A stretch of DNA of 19,731 nucleotides from Oscillospiraceae bacterium. Its GTDB lineage: Bacteria; Bacillota; Clostridia; Oscillospirales; Oscillospiraceae. The stretch covers positions 1-19,731 of the forward strand of contig JAHHSH010000034.1 of assembly GCA_020025345.1 (NCBI GenBank). Reading direction: 5' to 3'. Positions 8,358-15,259 of the stretch are shown in pieces (the first letter of the stretch is position 1; each line of letters starts with the position of its first letter). The notes under the pieces are model-generated. The model was not told where the DNA came from, searched no databases, and saw nothing but the letters and a program-made list of their open reading frames with translations. A program made the translations under genes and the position numbers.

Positions 8358-8413
8358 GGTTCTTCCTCCCATTACGATTTGAAGCGCCGCCGCTTCTTTG
8401 AATGAATGGATTT

Positions 8414-8442
8414 ATTTTAGCGAACCTTGTGCACTTTGACAA
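8414..8442 (-). promoter_or_regulatory. promoter of the livKHMGF operon
   Basis: On the minus strand TTGTCA (complement of 8437-8442) and TAAAAT (complement of 8414-8419) are spaced by 17 bases. The start near 8407 gives a leader of about 50 bases to the livK ATG. Its -35 is embedded in inverted repeats described separately. Confidence 0.72.
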
Positions 8443-8456
8443 GGTGGCAAAGTGCA
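8425..8456. promoter_or_regulatory. candidate operator over the liv promoter -35
   Basis: A perfect 9-base inverted repeat, TGCACTTTG (8430-8438) and CAAAGTGCA (8448-8456) with a 9-base spacer, covers the -35 hexamer. A second inverted repeat, CCTTGT (8425-8430) and ACAAGG (8439-8444), interlocks with it. Being upstream of the predicted transcription start, these act as DNA rather than RNA. The regulator is unknown. Confidence 0.5.
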
Positions 8457-8514
8457 ATAACTTTTCCCCCGATTTTCCCACGCGAAAGTCATTTCTTCTC
8501 CGCGTCAACAAGCC

Positions 8515-8574
8515 ATATGTCCTTATGTGAGAGACATATACTGAGAATTGCAGGCATTCCCGGCTACAATTCTC
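8515..8574. repeat. two adjacent inverted repeats in the liv-ftsH gap
   Basis: ATATGTC/GACATAT (8515-8521 with 8533-8539, 11-base spacer) is followed 3 bases later by GAGAATTG/CAATTCTC (8543-8550 with 8567-8574, 16-base spacer). Both are perfect. They lie upstream of the liv promoter and beyond the ftsH terminator, so they may be protein-binding sites or a small unrecognised RNA. Confidence 0.4.
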
Positions 8575-8842
8575 CTCCTATACCGGGCAGCAGCACGAGC
8601 CGCGCCCCTCTCTTTTCCGTGTAACCGTGAAAATTGCGCCTTATTTTTTCTCAGTTTCCGAAAAAGCAGTCACTTCCACCAATTTCATTGTCAATTTTTT
8701 GACTTTTCCGCTCTCCGTTGCCGTTTTGTCTTCCCCTCGAAAACATTTGTTGTCGTTATAATGCACAATCCCACAGACACACCGCGGTGAAAAATTTGAG
8801 CTTTTTTCTTTTCCCCGCTCCCCCATCATCGCAGCGCGCAAA
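8575..8842. other. gene-free stretch between liv promoter region and ftsH terminator
   Basis: I find no convincing gene here. Short frames lack ribosome sites and protein-like composition. A perfect 10-base palindrome CACCGCGGTG occurs at 8780-8789. A TATAAT on the plus strand (8757-8762) has no acceptable -35. The base composition is more AT-rich and C/T-skewed than the coding DNA around it. Confidence 0.5.
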
Positions 8843-8888
8843 AAAACAGCCGAAAGACGAGCTCTCTCGAGCCTCTTTCGGCTGTTTT
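8843..8888 (-). terminator. intrinsic terminator after ftsH
   Basis: A perfect 15-pair stem (8843-8857 with 8874-8888) carries an inner CGAG/CTCG mini-hairpin (8858-8861 with 8866-8869). On the minus strand a run of seven T follows. It ends the gdpP-to-ftsH cluster about 25 bases past the ftsH stop. Confidence 0.92.
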
Positions 8889-8912
8889 AACACTCATGTG
8901 CAGAAAAGGCGA

Positions 8913-10742
8913 TCACTCACCATCTTTTTCCTCGGCAAATACCTTTTCAAATTCTTCGCCGCTCATAACCTCGTTGGCCAGCAGGTACTCCGCCACCTGC
9001 ACCAGCTGAGGCCGGTTTTCCTCCAGGATAGAGGTGGCGCGCTCGTAGGCCGCATCAATGATCCGGCGGATCTCGCCGTCCATCTCCGCCGCCGTCTCCT
9101 CGGAGTAGGGACGGGTCTGGGTCATGGACTTGCCGATAAACACCTCGTCGTGTCCGGTGTCGAACGCCACGTTGCCCAGCCGCTCACTCATGCCGTAGGT
9201 GCCCACCATCTTGCGGGCCATGGCAGTAGCGCGCTGGATGTCGTTGGATGCGCCTGTGGAGATATCCTCCAGCATCAGCGCCTCCGCCGCACGACCGCCC
9301 AGCAGTGTAACAATCTGCTCCTCCATGTAGCGCTTGGAGAGATAGGAGCGATCCTCCTCCGGCAGGTAGATGGTCATGCCGCCGGCCTGTCCGCGGGGAA
9401 TAATGGTGATCTGATGCACCGCCTCATGCTCCGGCAGCGCATGGGTCACAATGGCGTGACCTGCCTCGTGGTAGGCAGTGAGCCGACGCTCATGCTGCGG
9501 CACAACACGGCTGCGCTTCTCGGGGCCGGCGATCACCTTGATGACTGCCTCGTCCACATCGCCCATGGTAATGGCGGTGCGGTCATTCCGTCCTGCCAGC
9601 AGCGCCGCTTCATTGAGAAGATTCTCCAGATCCGCGCCGGTGAACCCGGCAGTGCTGCGGGCAATCTTAGCAAGGTCCACATCCTCCGCCAGCGGCTTAT
9701 GCCGTGCGTGAATTTTCAAGATCTCCTCGCGGCCGCGAATGTCCGGCAGTCCCACATAGATCTGACGGTCAAAACGGCCGGGACGCAGCAGCGCCGGATC
9801 AAGAATATCCACGCGGTTGGTGGCGGCCATGACCACCACACCCTCGTTGCTGCCAAAACCGTCCATTTCCACCAGCAGCTGATTCAGCGTCTGCTCACGC
9901 TCATCGTGTCCGCCGCCCAGACCGCTTCCGCGCTGACGTCCCACGGCGTCGATCTCATCGATAAAGATAATGGCGGGGCCATCTTTCTTCGCCTGGGCAA
10001 AGAGGTCACGGACACGGCTGGCGCCGACGCCCACATACATCTCCACAAAGTCAGAGCCGGAGATGGAGAGGAAGCGCACACCGGCCTCGCCCGCCACAGC
10101 CTTCGCCAGCAGCGTTTTACCGGTACCGGGAGGGCCCACCAGCAGCACGCCCTTGGGAATATGGGCGCCCAGCTGCAAATACTTCTCCGGATCGCGGAGG
10201 AACTCCACGATCTCCTGCAGCTCCTCCTTTTCCTCATCGGCGCCTGCCACATCCTGGAAGGTCTTGTTACTGCCAATCCCCTCCTGGGTTCGGGCCTCGC
10301 CGAATTTCGCCATTCGATCCTGTTGCTGCATCGCGCCGCCGCCCATGCGGTTCATTACGCCCATCAGCAAGAAGAAGCACAGGAAGATCACCACATAAGG
10401 CAGCAGAGTCTGCAGCCAGTTGGTGGAGTGATCCGCGTAGTAGTCGTAATTCTTAATGATACCGGCCTCTGCCTGCTCCTTGACCAGACCATCCAGATCG
10501 TTATAGAAAAGGTCAAAATCATAGATGTTGCAGGCCGTGGTACTGCCATCCTTCAGCTTGGCGGTAAGTCTGGTGTTGGAGATCGAAAATTCCTCCACCT
10601 TTTCCTGCTCAAAGAGCTGACGCAGCTCATAATAGCTCACATCGTTCCCCTTACCCATATTGCCAAAGAGGTTGATAGCCACAAAGACCAGCAGCAAAAT
10701 CACCAGGATCATGCCGGGCCCGATTCTCCGTCTTTCATTCAC
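8913..10742 (-). CDS. ftsH: membrane ATP-dependent zinc protease FtsH
   Basis: A 609-residue AAA+ metalloprotease that extracts and degrades membrane and regulatory proteins as a hexamer. Membrane helices at about 11-28 and 112-131 flank an external domain. Walker A is GPPGTGKT (203-210), Walker B is IIFIDE (258-263), and the second region of homology ends in RPGRFDR (320-326). The zinc site is HEAGH (425-429), with Asp501 in GASNDIQ as the likely third ligand. All catalytic residues are present. The start is GTG at 10742, with AAGGAGG 10 bases upstream, overlapping the lepB stop codon. The conserved neighbours tilS and hpt lie upstream in the same direction with lepB between. A strong terminator follows. 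Confidence 0.97.
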   Translation of the reverse strand: MNERRRIGPGMILVILLLVFVAINLFGNMGKGNDVSYYELRQLFEQEKVEEFSISNTRLTAKLKDGSTTACNIYDFDLFYNDLDGLVKEQAEAGIIKNYDYYADHSTNWLQTLLPYVVIFLCFFLLMGVMNRMGGGAMQQQDRMAKFGEARTQEGIGSNKTFQDVAGADEEKEELQEIVEFLRDPEKYLQLGAHIPKGVLLVGPPGTGKTLLAKAVAGEAGVRFLSISGSDFVEMYVGVGASRVRDLFAQAKKDGPAIIFIDEIDAVGRQRGSGLGGGHDEREQTLNQLLVEMDGFGSNEGVVVMAATNRVDILDPALLRPGRFDRQIYVGLPDIRGREEILKIHARHKPLAEDVDLAKIARSTAGFTGADLENLLNEAALLAGRNDRTAITMGDVDEAVIKVIAGPEKRSRVVPQHERRLTAYHEAGHAIVTHALPEHEAVHQITIIPRGQAGGMTIYLPEEDRSYLSKRYMEEQIVTLLGGRAAEALMLEDISTGASNDIQRATAMARKMVGTYGMSERLGNVAFDTGHDEVFIGKSMTQTRPYSEETAAEMDGEIRRIIDAAYERATSILEENRPQLVQVAEYLLANEVMSGEEFEKVFAEEKDGE

Positions 10743-10757
10743 TTTTCTCTCTCCTCC

Positions 10758-11369
10758 TTATCCGTGCATGGTGCGCACACCGCGCCAGTGCATCTCTTCG
10801 TCACCCTCCTTGGCCGGCAGAGCCGAAATCACCACCATGGTCTTGGCCTGCACCTCCTCCACCGGGATGTAAGGTGAACTAAAGCGGCGACTGTCCAGAG
10901 AATTCTCCCGGTTGTCGCCCATGACGAAAATGCAGCCCTCCGGCACCTGATACATTTCCTGATTGCCGCTGACAGTGATCCCCTGCGCCGGAAGATACGG
11001 CTCCTCGATCCGCTGTCCGTCAATGTAGACATAGCCATTTTGGAAGGTGATCTTCTCCCCCGGCAAGCCGATCACCCGCTTGACCAGCAGCTTATCCATC
11101 TCCTGATCCCAGAAGGTAACCACATCGCCCCGCTCGGGCTCCGGGTCTCCCACCAGATAAGGCAGGCGCAGCGAGATAAGAAGTGACCTTTCCGGGATCG
11201 TGGCTTTCATAGAGCCGCTGGGCACCCAAGCCAACTGCAGCACAAATCGAAATAGCACAACCACCACCAGTGCTGTCACCAGCAGAGAGCCGCAGTCACG
11301 CCAGAAGCTCCGCTCCTTTTCCGCCTGCGCCAGCCGCTTTCCCTTATAGCGTGCGCCGTTCTCTCGCAT
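10758..11369 (-). CDS. lepB: type I signal peptidase
   Basis: A 203-residue S26 signal peptidase (LepB/SipS) that cleaves Sec and Tat signal peptides on the outer face of the membrane. A basic N-terminus precedes one membrane helix (about 27-47). The catalytic Ser is S53 in PSGSM (50-54) and the general-base Lys is K97 in KRVIGLPG. The box E motif GDNRENSLDSR is at 151-161. The length is typical for Gram-positive SipS-type enzymes. It sits between hpt and ftsH, 15 bases from ftsH. The hpt side has a hairpin terminator, so lepB-ftsH may be partly decoupled from the genes above. Confidence 0.95.
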   Translation of the reverse strand: MRENGARYKGKRLAQAEKERSFWRDCGSLLVTALVVVVLFRFVLQLAWVPSGSMKATIPERSLLISLRLPYLVGDPEPERGDVVTFWDQEMDKLLVKRVIGLPGEKITFQNGYVYIDGQRIEEPYLPAQGITVSGNQEMYQVPEGCIFVMGDNRENSLDSRRFSSPYIPVEEVQAKTMVVISALPAKEGDEEMHWRGVRTMHG

Positions 11370-11399
11370 TTCCTACCGTCCTTCCTCGTCTTTGAAAAT

Positions 11400-11433
11400 G
11401 GGGATAAAGGGCAGATGCGCTGCCCCTTATCCC
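11400..11433 (-). terminator. weak intrinsic terminator between hpt and lepB
   Basis: A 14-position stem (11401-11414 with 11420-11433) with a 5-base loop begins 11 bases past the hpt stop. On the minus-strand RNA every position pairs, one as G-U, whereas the plus-strand RNA would have an A-C mismatch; this favours the leftward orientation. The following T run is short, so readthrough into lepB is likely. Confidence 0.65.
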
Positions 11434-11444
11434 TGCTTTTTTCC

Positions 11445-11999
11445 TTACTTACTGTAAACCTCCGGCTTCAGCACGCCGATATAGGGCACATTGCGGTACT
11501 GCTGGGCATAGTCCAGACCGTAACCCACTACGAACTCATCCGGCACCTCAAAACCGGCCAGATCTGCCGTGATGGCCTTCTCGCGGCGAGAGGGCTTATC
11601 CAGCAGCGTCACAATGGTGATGGAAGCTGCACCCTTGCTCAAAAGGTACTTCTTCAAGAACGCCAGCGTATTGCCGGAGTCCAGAATATCCTCCACCACG
11701 ATGATATGGCGATTGGTAATATCGCGCTGCAGGTCCCGGGTGATCTGCACCACGCCGGAGCTCTTCACACCGTTATTATAGGAGGACAGGCCGATAAATT
11801 CCAGCTCGCTTTTCAGCTGGGTTGCCCGCACCAGATCCGCCATAAAAATGAAGCAGCCATTCAAAACACCCACAAAGAGCGGGTTCTTGTCAGCAAACTT
11901 ATCGTACAGTTCATCTCCCATCGCCTGTACGCGCGCCTTTATCTCTTCTTCGGTATAGAGTACCTTCAGGATATCCTGATCCATATTGCTCTTTGCCAT
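11445..11999 (-). CDS. hpt: hypoxanthine(-guanine) phosphoribosyltransferase
   Basis: A 184-residue purine salvage enzyme converting hypoxanthine or guanine plus PRPP to IMP or GMP in the cytosol. The PRPP-binding motif VVEDILDSGNTL is at 101-112. The flexible-loop region SSYNNGVKSSG (72-82) and the purine-binding Lys of LLDKPSRR (132-139) are present. The pyrophosphate-loop segment reads VLNGCF (45-50), with Asn where many enzymes have Lys; other bacterial HPRTs also vary here. GGAGG precedes the ATG, and tilS ends 25 bases upstream. The tilS-hpt-ftsH association is conserved in Firmicutes. Confidence 0.95.
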   Translation of the reverse strand: MAKSNMDQDILKVLYTEEEIKARVQAMGDELYDKFADKNPLFVGVLNGCFIFMADLVRATQLKSELEFIGLSSYNNGVKSSGVVQITRDLQRDITNRHIIVVEDILDSGNTLAFLKKYLLSKGAASITIVTLLDKPSRREKAITADLAGFEVPDEFVVGYGLDYAQQYRNVPYIGVLKPEVYSK

Positions 12000-12024
12000 T
12001 GTCTGTATCCTCCGTCACTTTTCT

Positions 12025-13353
12025 TTATTTCTTTCTATATAAGGTAATTTCCACCCAGCTGCCGATGCCGCCGGGCATAAAATCCACATCCGTTCCCAGA
12101 CCCCAAACAGCAGCAAGACGATCATCCACCCGAAAGGCCGGCGTCTGCCGCCGCACCTCCGGCGGGACACCCCGCTCGCTCAAAAGCCGCTTCACACTGC
12201 GGCTGCCCCGACTGCCCGGCAGCGTCAAGCGCTGACGATCCGGGCACGGAACAACCACCAAAGACTGGTTTATCATATCACATTTCAGTAAAATTGCATC
12301 CTTTTTTTGTAGGATTTCCCCGCTGTTTTTGATTTCCACCCGGATATACCACGGTCCCCAGCGGTTTTCGCCCACAGAAAGAGGCTTGCCTTCCGGCAAT
12401 TCCGGCTCCAGCACCATCAGCTGCAACCGCCCTTGGCGGCACACAGCAGCAGCGCCGCCGGGCAAACTCACCATGCCGCCGCGCCCTGCCAATGCCAGTG
12501 CCACCACCGCCTCCACATGGGCGGCGGTCATATCCTTTTTGCCCACTGCCAACCGATCCAGCAGCAGCCGCACCATTCGGGGGCGCAGTACCTCCGGCGC
12601 ACGGCGCAGCGCAGCACAGTCCAGTTCCGTCCCCTCCGGGGGCAGATACTCCGCCGCCAGTTCATTGAGGAAACGATCCTCCCGCCCCACGATGGCAGCG
12701 GCGCGGGCGATGTTGCAGCGCATGGCCGGATGGATCTTCTCCAGCTCCGGCATCACATTTTTCCGCAGCCGATTGCGTGCAAACGCCACGGACTCGTTGG
12801 TCTCATCCTCCACATGGTCTAATCCATGTTGGACAAGATATGCCTCGATCTCCTCACGGCCGGTATCCAGCAATGGACGGATCAGCCGTCCCCGTACCGC
12901 TGGGATTCCCCGCAGCCCCTCCGGGCCTGTGCCGCGCAGAAGATTCAAAAGCACTGTCTCCGCCTGGTCGTCCTGATGGTGAGCCGTGGCAATGCGCTCC
13001 GCGCCAATCCGGTCGGCCACCTCATCTAAATAAGCATAGCGCAGGATCCGTCCTGTTTCCTCCACGCCGAGGCCCCGCTGCCGCGCAATCCCGTACACAT
13101 CTCCGGTTCCCACATAGAACGGGACTTCCAGCGAGCGGCACAGTTCGGCCACAAAATCCTGATCCCGCTGGGCCGTAGGGCGCATCTGATGGTTATAGTG
13201 GGCTGCCGCCACGGTAAAGCCGCACTTCTCCCGCAGTGAGCAGAGGTAGTGCAGCAGGCACACTGAATCCCGCCCGCCGGACACGGCACACAGGATGGTG
13301 CCGCCGCGCCGGGGCAGCATATTCCATTGTTCCATCCACGGTAATAGATCCAT
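12025..13353 (-). CDS. tilS: tRNA(Ile)-lysidine synthase
   Basis: A 442-residue PP-loop ATPase that converts the wobble cytidine of tRNA-Ile(CAU) to lysidine, switching it from Met to Ile decoding; the enzyme is essential. The PP-loop SGGRDS is at 25-30. The catalytic-core motif with HHQDDQAET follows at about 120-130, then a middle substrate-binding domain. A TilS C-terminal domain covers about 370-442 and contains KRLLSERGVP. The region coding for roughly residues 330-365 is unusually AT-rich and lysine-rich compared with the rest of the gene. The ATG has AAAGGGAAG upstream, and dnaB ends 26 bases earlier. Confidence 0.95.
   Translation of the reverse strand: MDLLPWMEQWNMLPRRGGTILCAVSGGRDSVCLLHYLCSLREKCGFTVAAAHYNHQMRPTAQRDQDFVAELCRSLEVPFYVGTGDVYGIARQRGLGVEETGRILRYAYLDEVADRIGAERIATAHHQDDQAETVLLNLLRGTGPEGLRGIPAVRGRLIRPLLDTGREEIEAYLVQHGLDHVEDETNESVAFARNRLRKNVMPELEKIHPAMRCNIARAAAIVGREDRFLNELAAEYLPPEGTELDCAALRRAPEVLRPRMVRLLLDRLAVGKKDMTAAHVEAVVALALAGRGGMVSLPGGAAAVCRQGRLQLMVLEPELPEGKPLSVGENRWGPWYIRVEIKNSGEILQKKDAILLKCDMINQSLVVVPCPDRQRLTLPGSRGSRSVKRLLSERGVPPEVRRQTPAFRVDDRLAAVWGLGTDVDFMPGGIGSWVEITLYRKK
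12272..12300 (-). promoter_or_regulatory. possible internal promoter inside tilS
   Basis: An AT-rich patch on the minus strand contains TATGAT (complement of 12272-12277) preceded by TGA, giving an extended -10. The -35 position, GATGCA, is poor. It lies about 270 bases upstream of hpt and could add transcription of hpt-lepB-ftsH. Weak evidence. Confidence 0.25.
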
Positions 13354-13379
13354 CGGCGCTTCCCTTTATCTCCGAGGAC

Positions 13380-14726
13380 TTATTCGTCCTCGCCGTAGCG
13401 GTTTTCCAACGTGCCGAAGGTGGTGTAGTCCGGCATCCACCGCAGCTCCACCTTACCCGTCTCACCATGACGGTTCTTCGCCACGATACACTCGGCAATA
13501 TTCCGCTTTTCCGAATCCTCATTATAATAGTCGTCACGATAGATAAACATGACGATATCGGCATCCTGCTCGATAGAGCCGGACTCACGCAGGTCGGACA
13601 GCATGGGCCGCTTATCCTCGCGCTTTTCGTTGGCACGGGACAGCTGGCTCAGGCACAGCACCGGCACCTGCAGCTCTTTGGCCATGATTTTCAGCATACG
13701 GGAGATGTCCGACACCGCCTGCTGGCGGTTTTCGCCGCTGTATCCCTTACCCCCGGCAGAAGTCATCAACTGCAGATAGTCGATGACCACCAGCCCCAGA
13801 TTATCAAGACGTCGGCATTTGGCGTTCATATCCGCCACCGACAAAAGGGGGTTATCGTCGATTCGGATATCCACACGGCTCAGTGTAGAGGCTGCCTCGG
13901 CGATCTTCACCCAGTCGCTCTCCCGCAGATTGCCGGTGACCATCCGGGTATTTTCGATGAGTCCCTCGCTGGAGAGAATACGGGTCACCAGCTGGTCCCG
14001 AGACATTTCCAGAGAGAAGATGGCCACGGTCTTGTTGGACTCCTTGGCGGCATTGAGGGCGATATTCAGCGCAAGGCTGGTCTTACCCATACCGGGACGG
14101 GCTGCCAGCAGCAGAAGGTCTGACTTGTTCAGGCCGTTGATCTTGCCGTCGATGGCGCTCAAGCCGGTGGAGAGGCCGGGCAGCGTATTGCCGCCGGAAG
14201 CACTCAGCTCCGCAAGGCGATCTACCACCTCCTGCAAAACCATGCTGATGGAGACCATGTTCTGGGAGCTGCGCCCGCGGCGCACAGCGTAGATCTTCTG
14301 TTCCGCCGTCTCCAGCAGCTCCGCCGCCGTGCCGCTTCCCTCCTGCACCAAGGCCGTAATGTCGGCGGCAGCCGCAGCCACAGCGCGCATCAGCGACTTC
14401 TCCTGCACCATCTTCACATACTCCATCACGTTGGCCGTGGTAGGAGTCAGTTCCATGATCTGGACAAGATAGTCGCGGGTATTGTCCTTACAAAGGCCGT
14501 TTTTCTCCATCTCACCCACCACGGTCAAGCCGTCGATGGGCTTAGAGTAGATGAACATGGAATAGATCGTCTCAAAGATCTCCCGATTTTGCCGCAAATA
14601 GAAATCATCCGGCTGCAGCTGGTCCATCACGTCCTTGATGCAGCTGGCATCAATGAGCATAGAACCCAGCACCGCCTGCTCCGCCTGCGGCGAATGGGGC
14701 ATCTGCCGCAGCAGCAGTTCATCCAT
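13380..14726 (-). CDS. dnaB: replicative DNA helicase
   Basis: A 448-residue hexameric helicase (DnaB, called DnaC in Bacillus) that unwinds DNA ahead of the replication fork. The N-terminal primase-interacting domain (about 8-110) begins HSPQAEQAVLGSML. A linker and the RecA-like motor follow. Walker A is ARPGMGKT (209-216), Walker B is LVVIDYLQL (312-320), and LSQLSR (359-364) carries a motif-4 type element. The arginine-finger region is KNRHG (418-422). No intein or insertion is seen. AGGAGGG (14734-14740) lies 7 bases before the ATG. The order gdpP-rplI-dnaB is a conserved Firmicutes arrangement. Confidence 0.97.
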   Translation of the reverse strand: MDELLLRQMPHSPQAEQAVLGSMLIDASCIKDVMDQLQPDDFYLRQNREIFETIYSMFIYSKPIDGLTVVGEMEKNGLCKDNTRDYLVQIMELTPTTANVMEYVKMVQEKSLMRAVAAAAADITALVQEGSGTAAELLETAEQKIYAVRRGRSSQNMVSISMVLQEVVDRLAELSASGGNTLPGLSTGLSAIDGKINGLNKSDLLLLAARPGMGKTSLALNIALNAAKESNKTVAIFSLEMSRDQLVTRILSSEGLIENTRMVTGNLRESDWVKIAEAASTLSRVDIRIDDNPLLSVADMNAKCRRLDNLGLVVIDYLQLMTSAGGKGYSGENRQQAVSDISRMLKIMAKELQVPVLCLSQLSRANEKREDKRPMLSDLRESGSIEQDADIVMFIYRDDYYNEDSEKRNIAECIVAKNRHGETGKVELRWMPDYTTFGTLENRYGEDE

Positions 14727-14740
14727 AGATCATCCCTCCT

Positions 14741-14788
14741 AATCGCAAAGGCACACCGCCGCAGAGCGGCACACCGAAATTCTTCCCG
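14741..14788 (-). other. small hairpin in the rplI-dnaB gap
   Basis: GCCGC/GCGGC with a 3-base loop (about 14759-14771) lies between two copies of GGCACACCG/GGCACACCG-like sequence (about 14750-14776). There is no T tract in either direction, so it is not a terminator. It may be an mRNA processing or stabilising stem. Confidence 0.3.
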
Positions 14789-15238
14789 TCAGTTCTCCTC
14801 GACCACCATCACGTTCACCGTGCCGCTGATCTCAAATCCCAGCTTGGCCTTGACCTGATAGCCGCCAAAGGCCTTGATGGGCTCGGCGAGGACCAGCTTC
14901 TTGCTGTCGATGTCCAGGCCGAACTGCTCCTTGAGCGCCCCGGAGATCTCCTTGCCGGTGACGGCGCCAAACAGCTTGCCGCCGTTGCCGCCCTTGGCAG
15001 AAATCTTCACCTGTGCGTCCTTCAGCTTCTTGGCGATGTCCTCGGCAGCCGCCTTGGCCTCGGCGTCAGCCTTGGCCTTGGCCTTGGCCTGCAGCTTCAT
15101 GGTGTTCATGGCGTCCGGGGTAGCGATCACAGCGGCCTTCTGAGGCAGCAGGAAGTTGCGGGCGTAACCCTCAGCCACTTCAATGAGCTGGCCCTTCTTA
15201 CCCTTGCCGCGAATGTCCTTTTGCAAAATAACTTTCAT
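14789..15238 (-). CDS. rplI: 50S ribosomal protein bL9
   Basis: A 149-residue ribosomal protein of the large subunit, standard length. The N-terminal rRNA-binding domain (1-50) has KVILQKDIRGKGKKG and the family signature GYARNFLLPQKAAV. A long Ala/Lys-rich connecting helix (about 45-78) follows, then the C-terminal domain (about 80-149). AGGAGG lies upstream of the ATG, and gdpP ends 21 bases before it. It is co-transcribed between gdpP and dnaB as in other Firmicutes. Confidence 0.98.
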   Translation of the reverse strand: MKVILQKDIRGKGKKGQLIEVAEGYARNFLLPQKAAVIATPDAMNTMKLQAKAKAKADAEAKAAAEDIAKKLKDAQVKISAKGGNGGKLFGAVTGKEISGALKEQFGLDIDSKKLVLAEPIKAFGGYQVKAKLGFEISGTVNVMVVEEN

Positions 15239-15259
15239 TGTATGTTCCTCCTAAATAGA

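Noticed and set aside
8757..8762. Perfect TATAAT on the plus strand in the gene-free gap
   Set aside because: There is no acceptable -35 at 16-18 bases and no downstream rightward gene before the ftsH terminator, so it is probably chance in an AT-rich region.
8641..8841. A 66-codon minus-strand frame in the liv-ftsH gap
   Set aside because: It has no ribosome site, no clear promoter and no protein-like features, and it lies next to the ftsH terminator.
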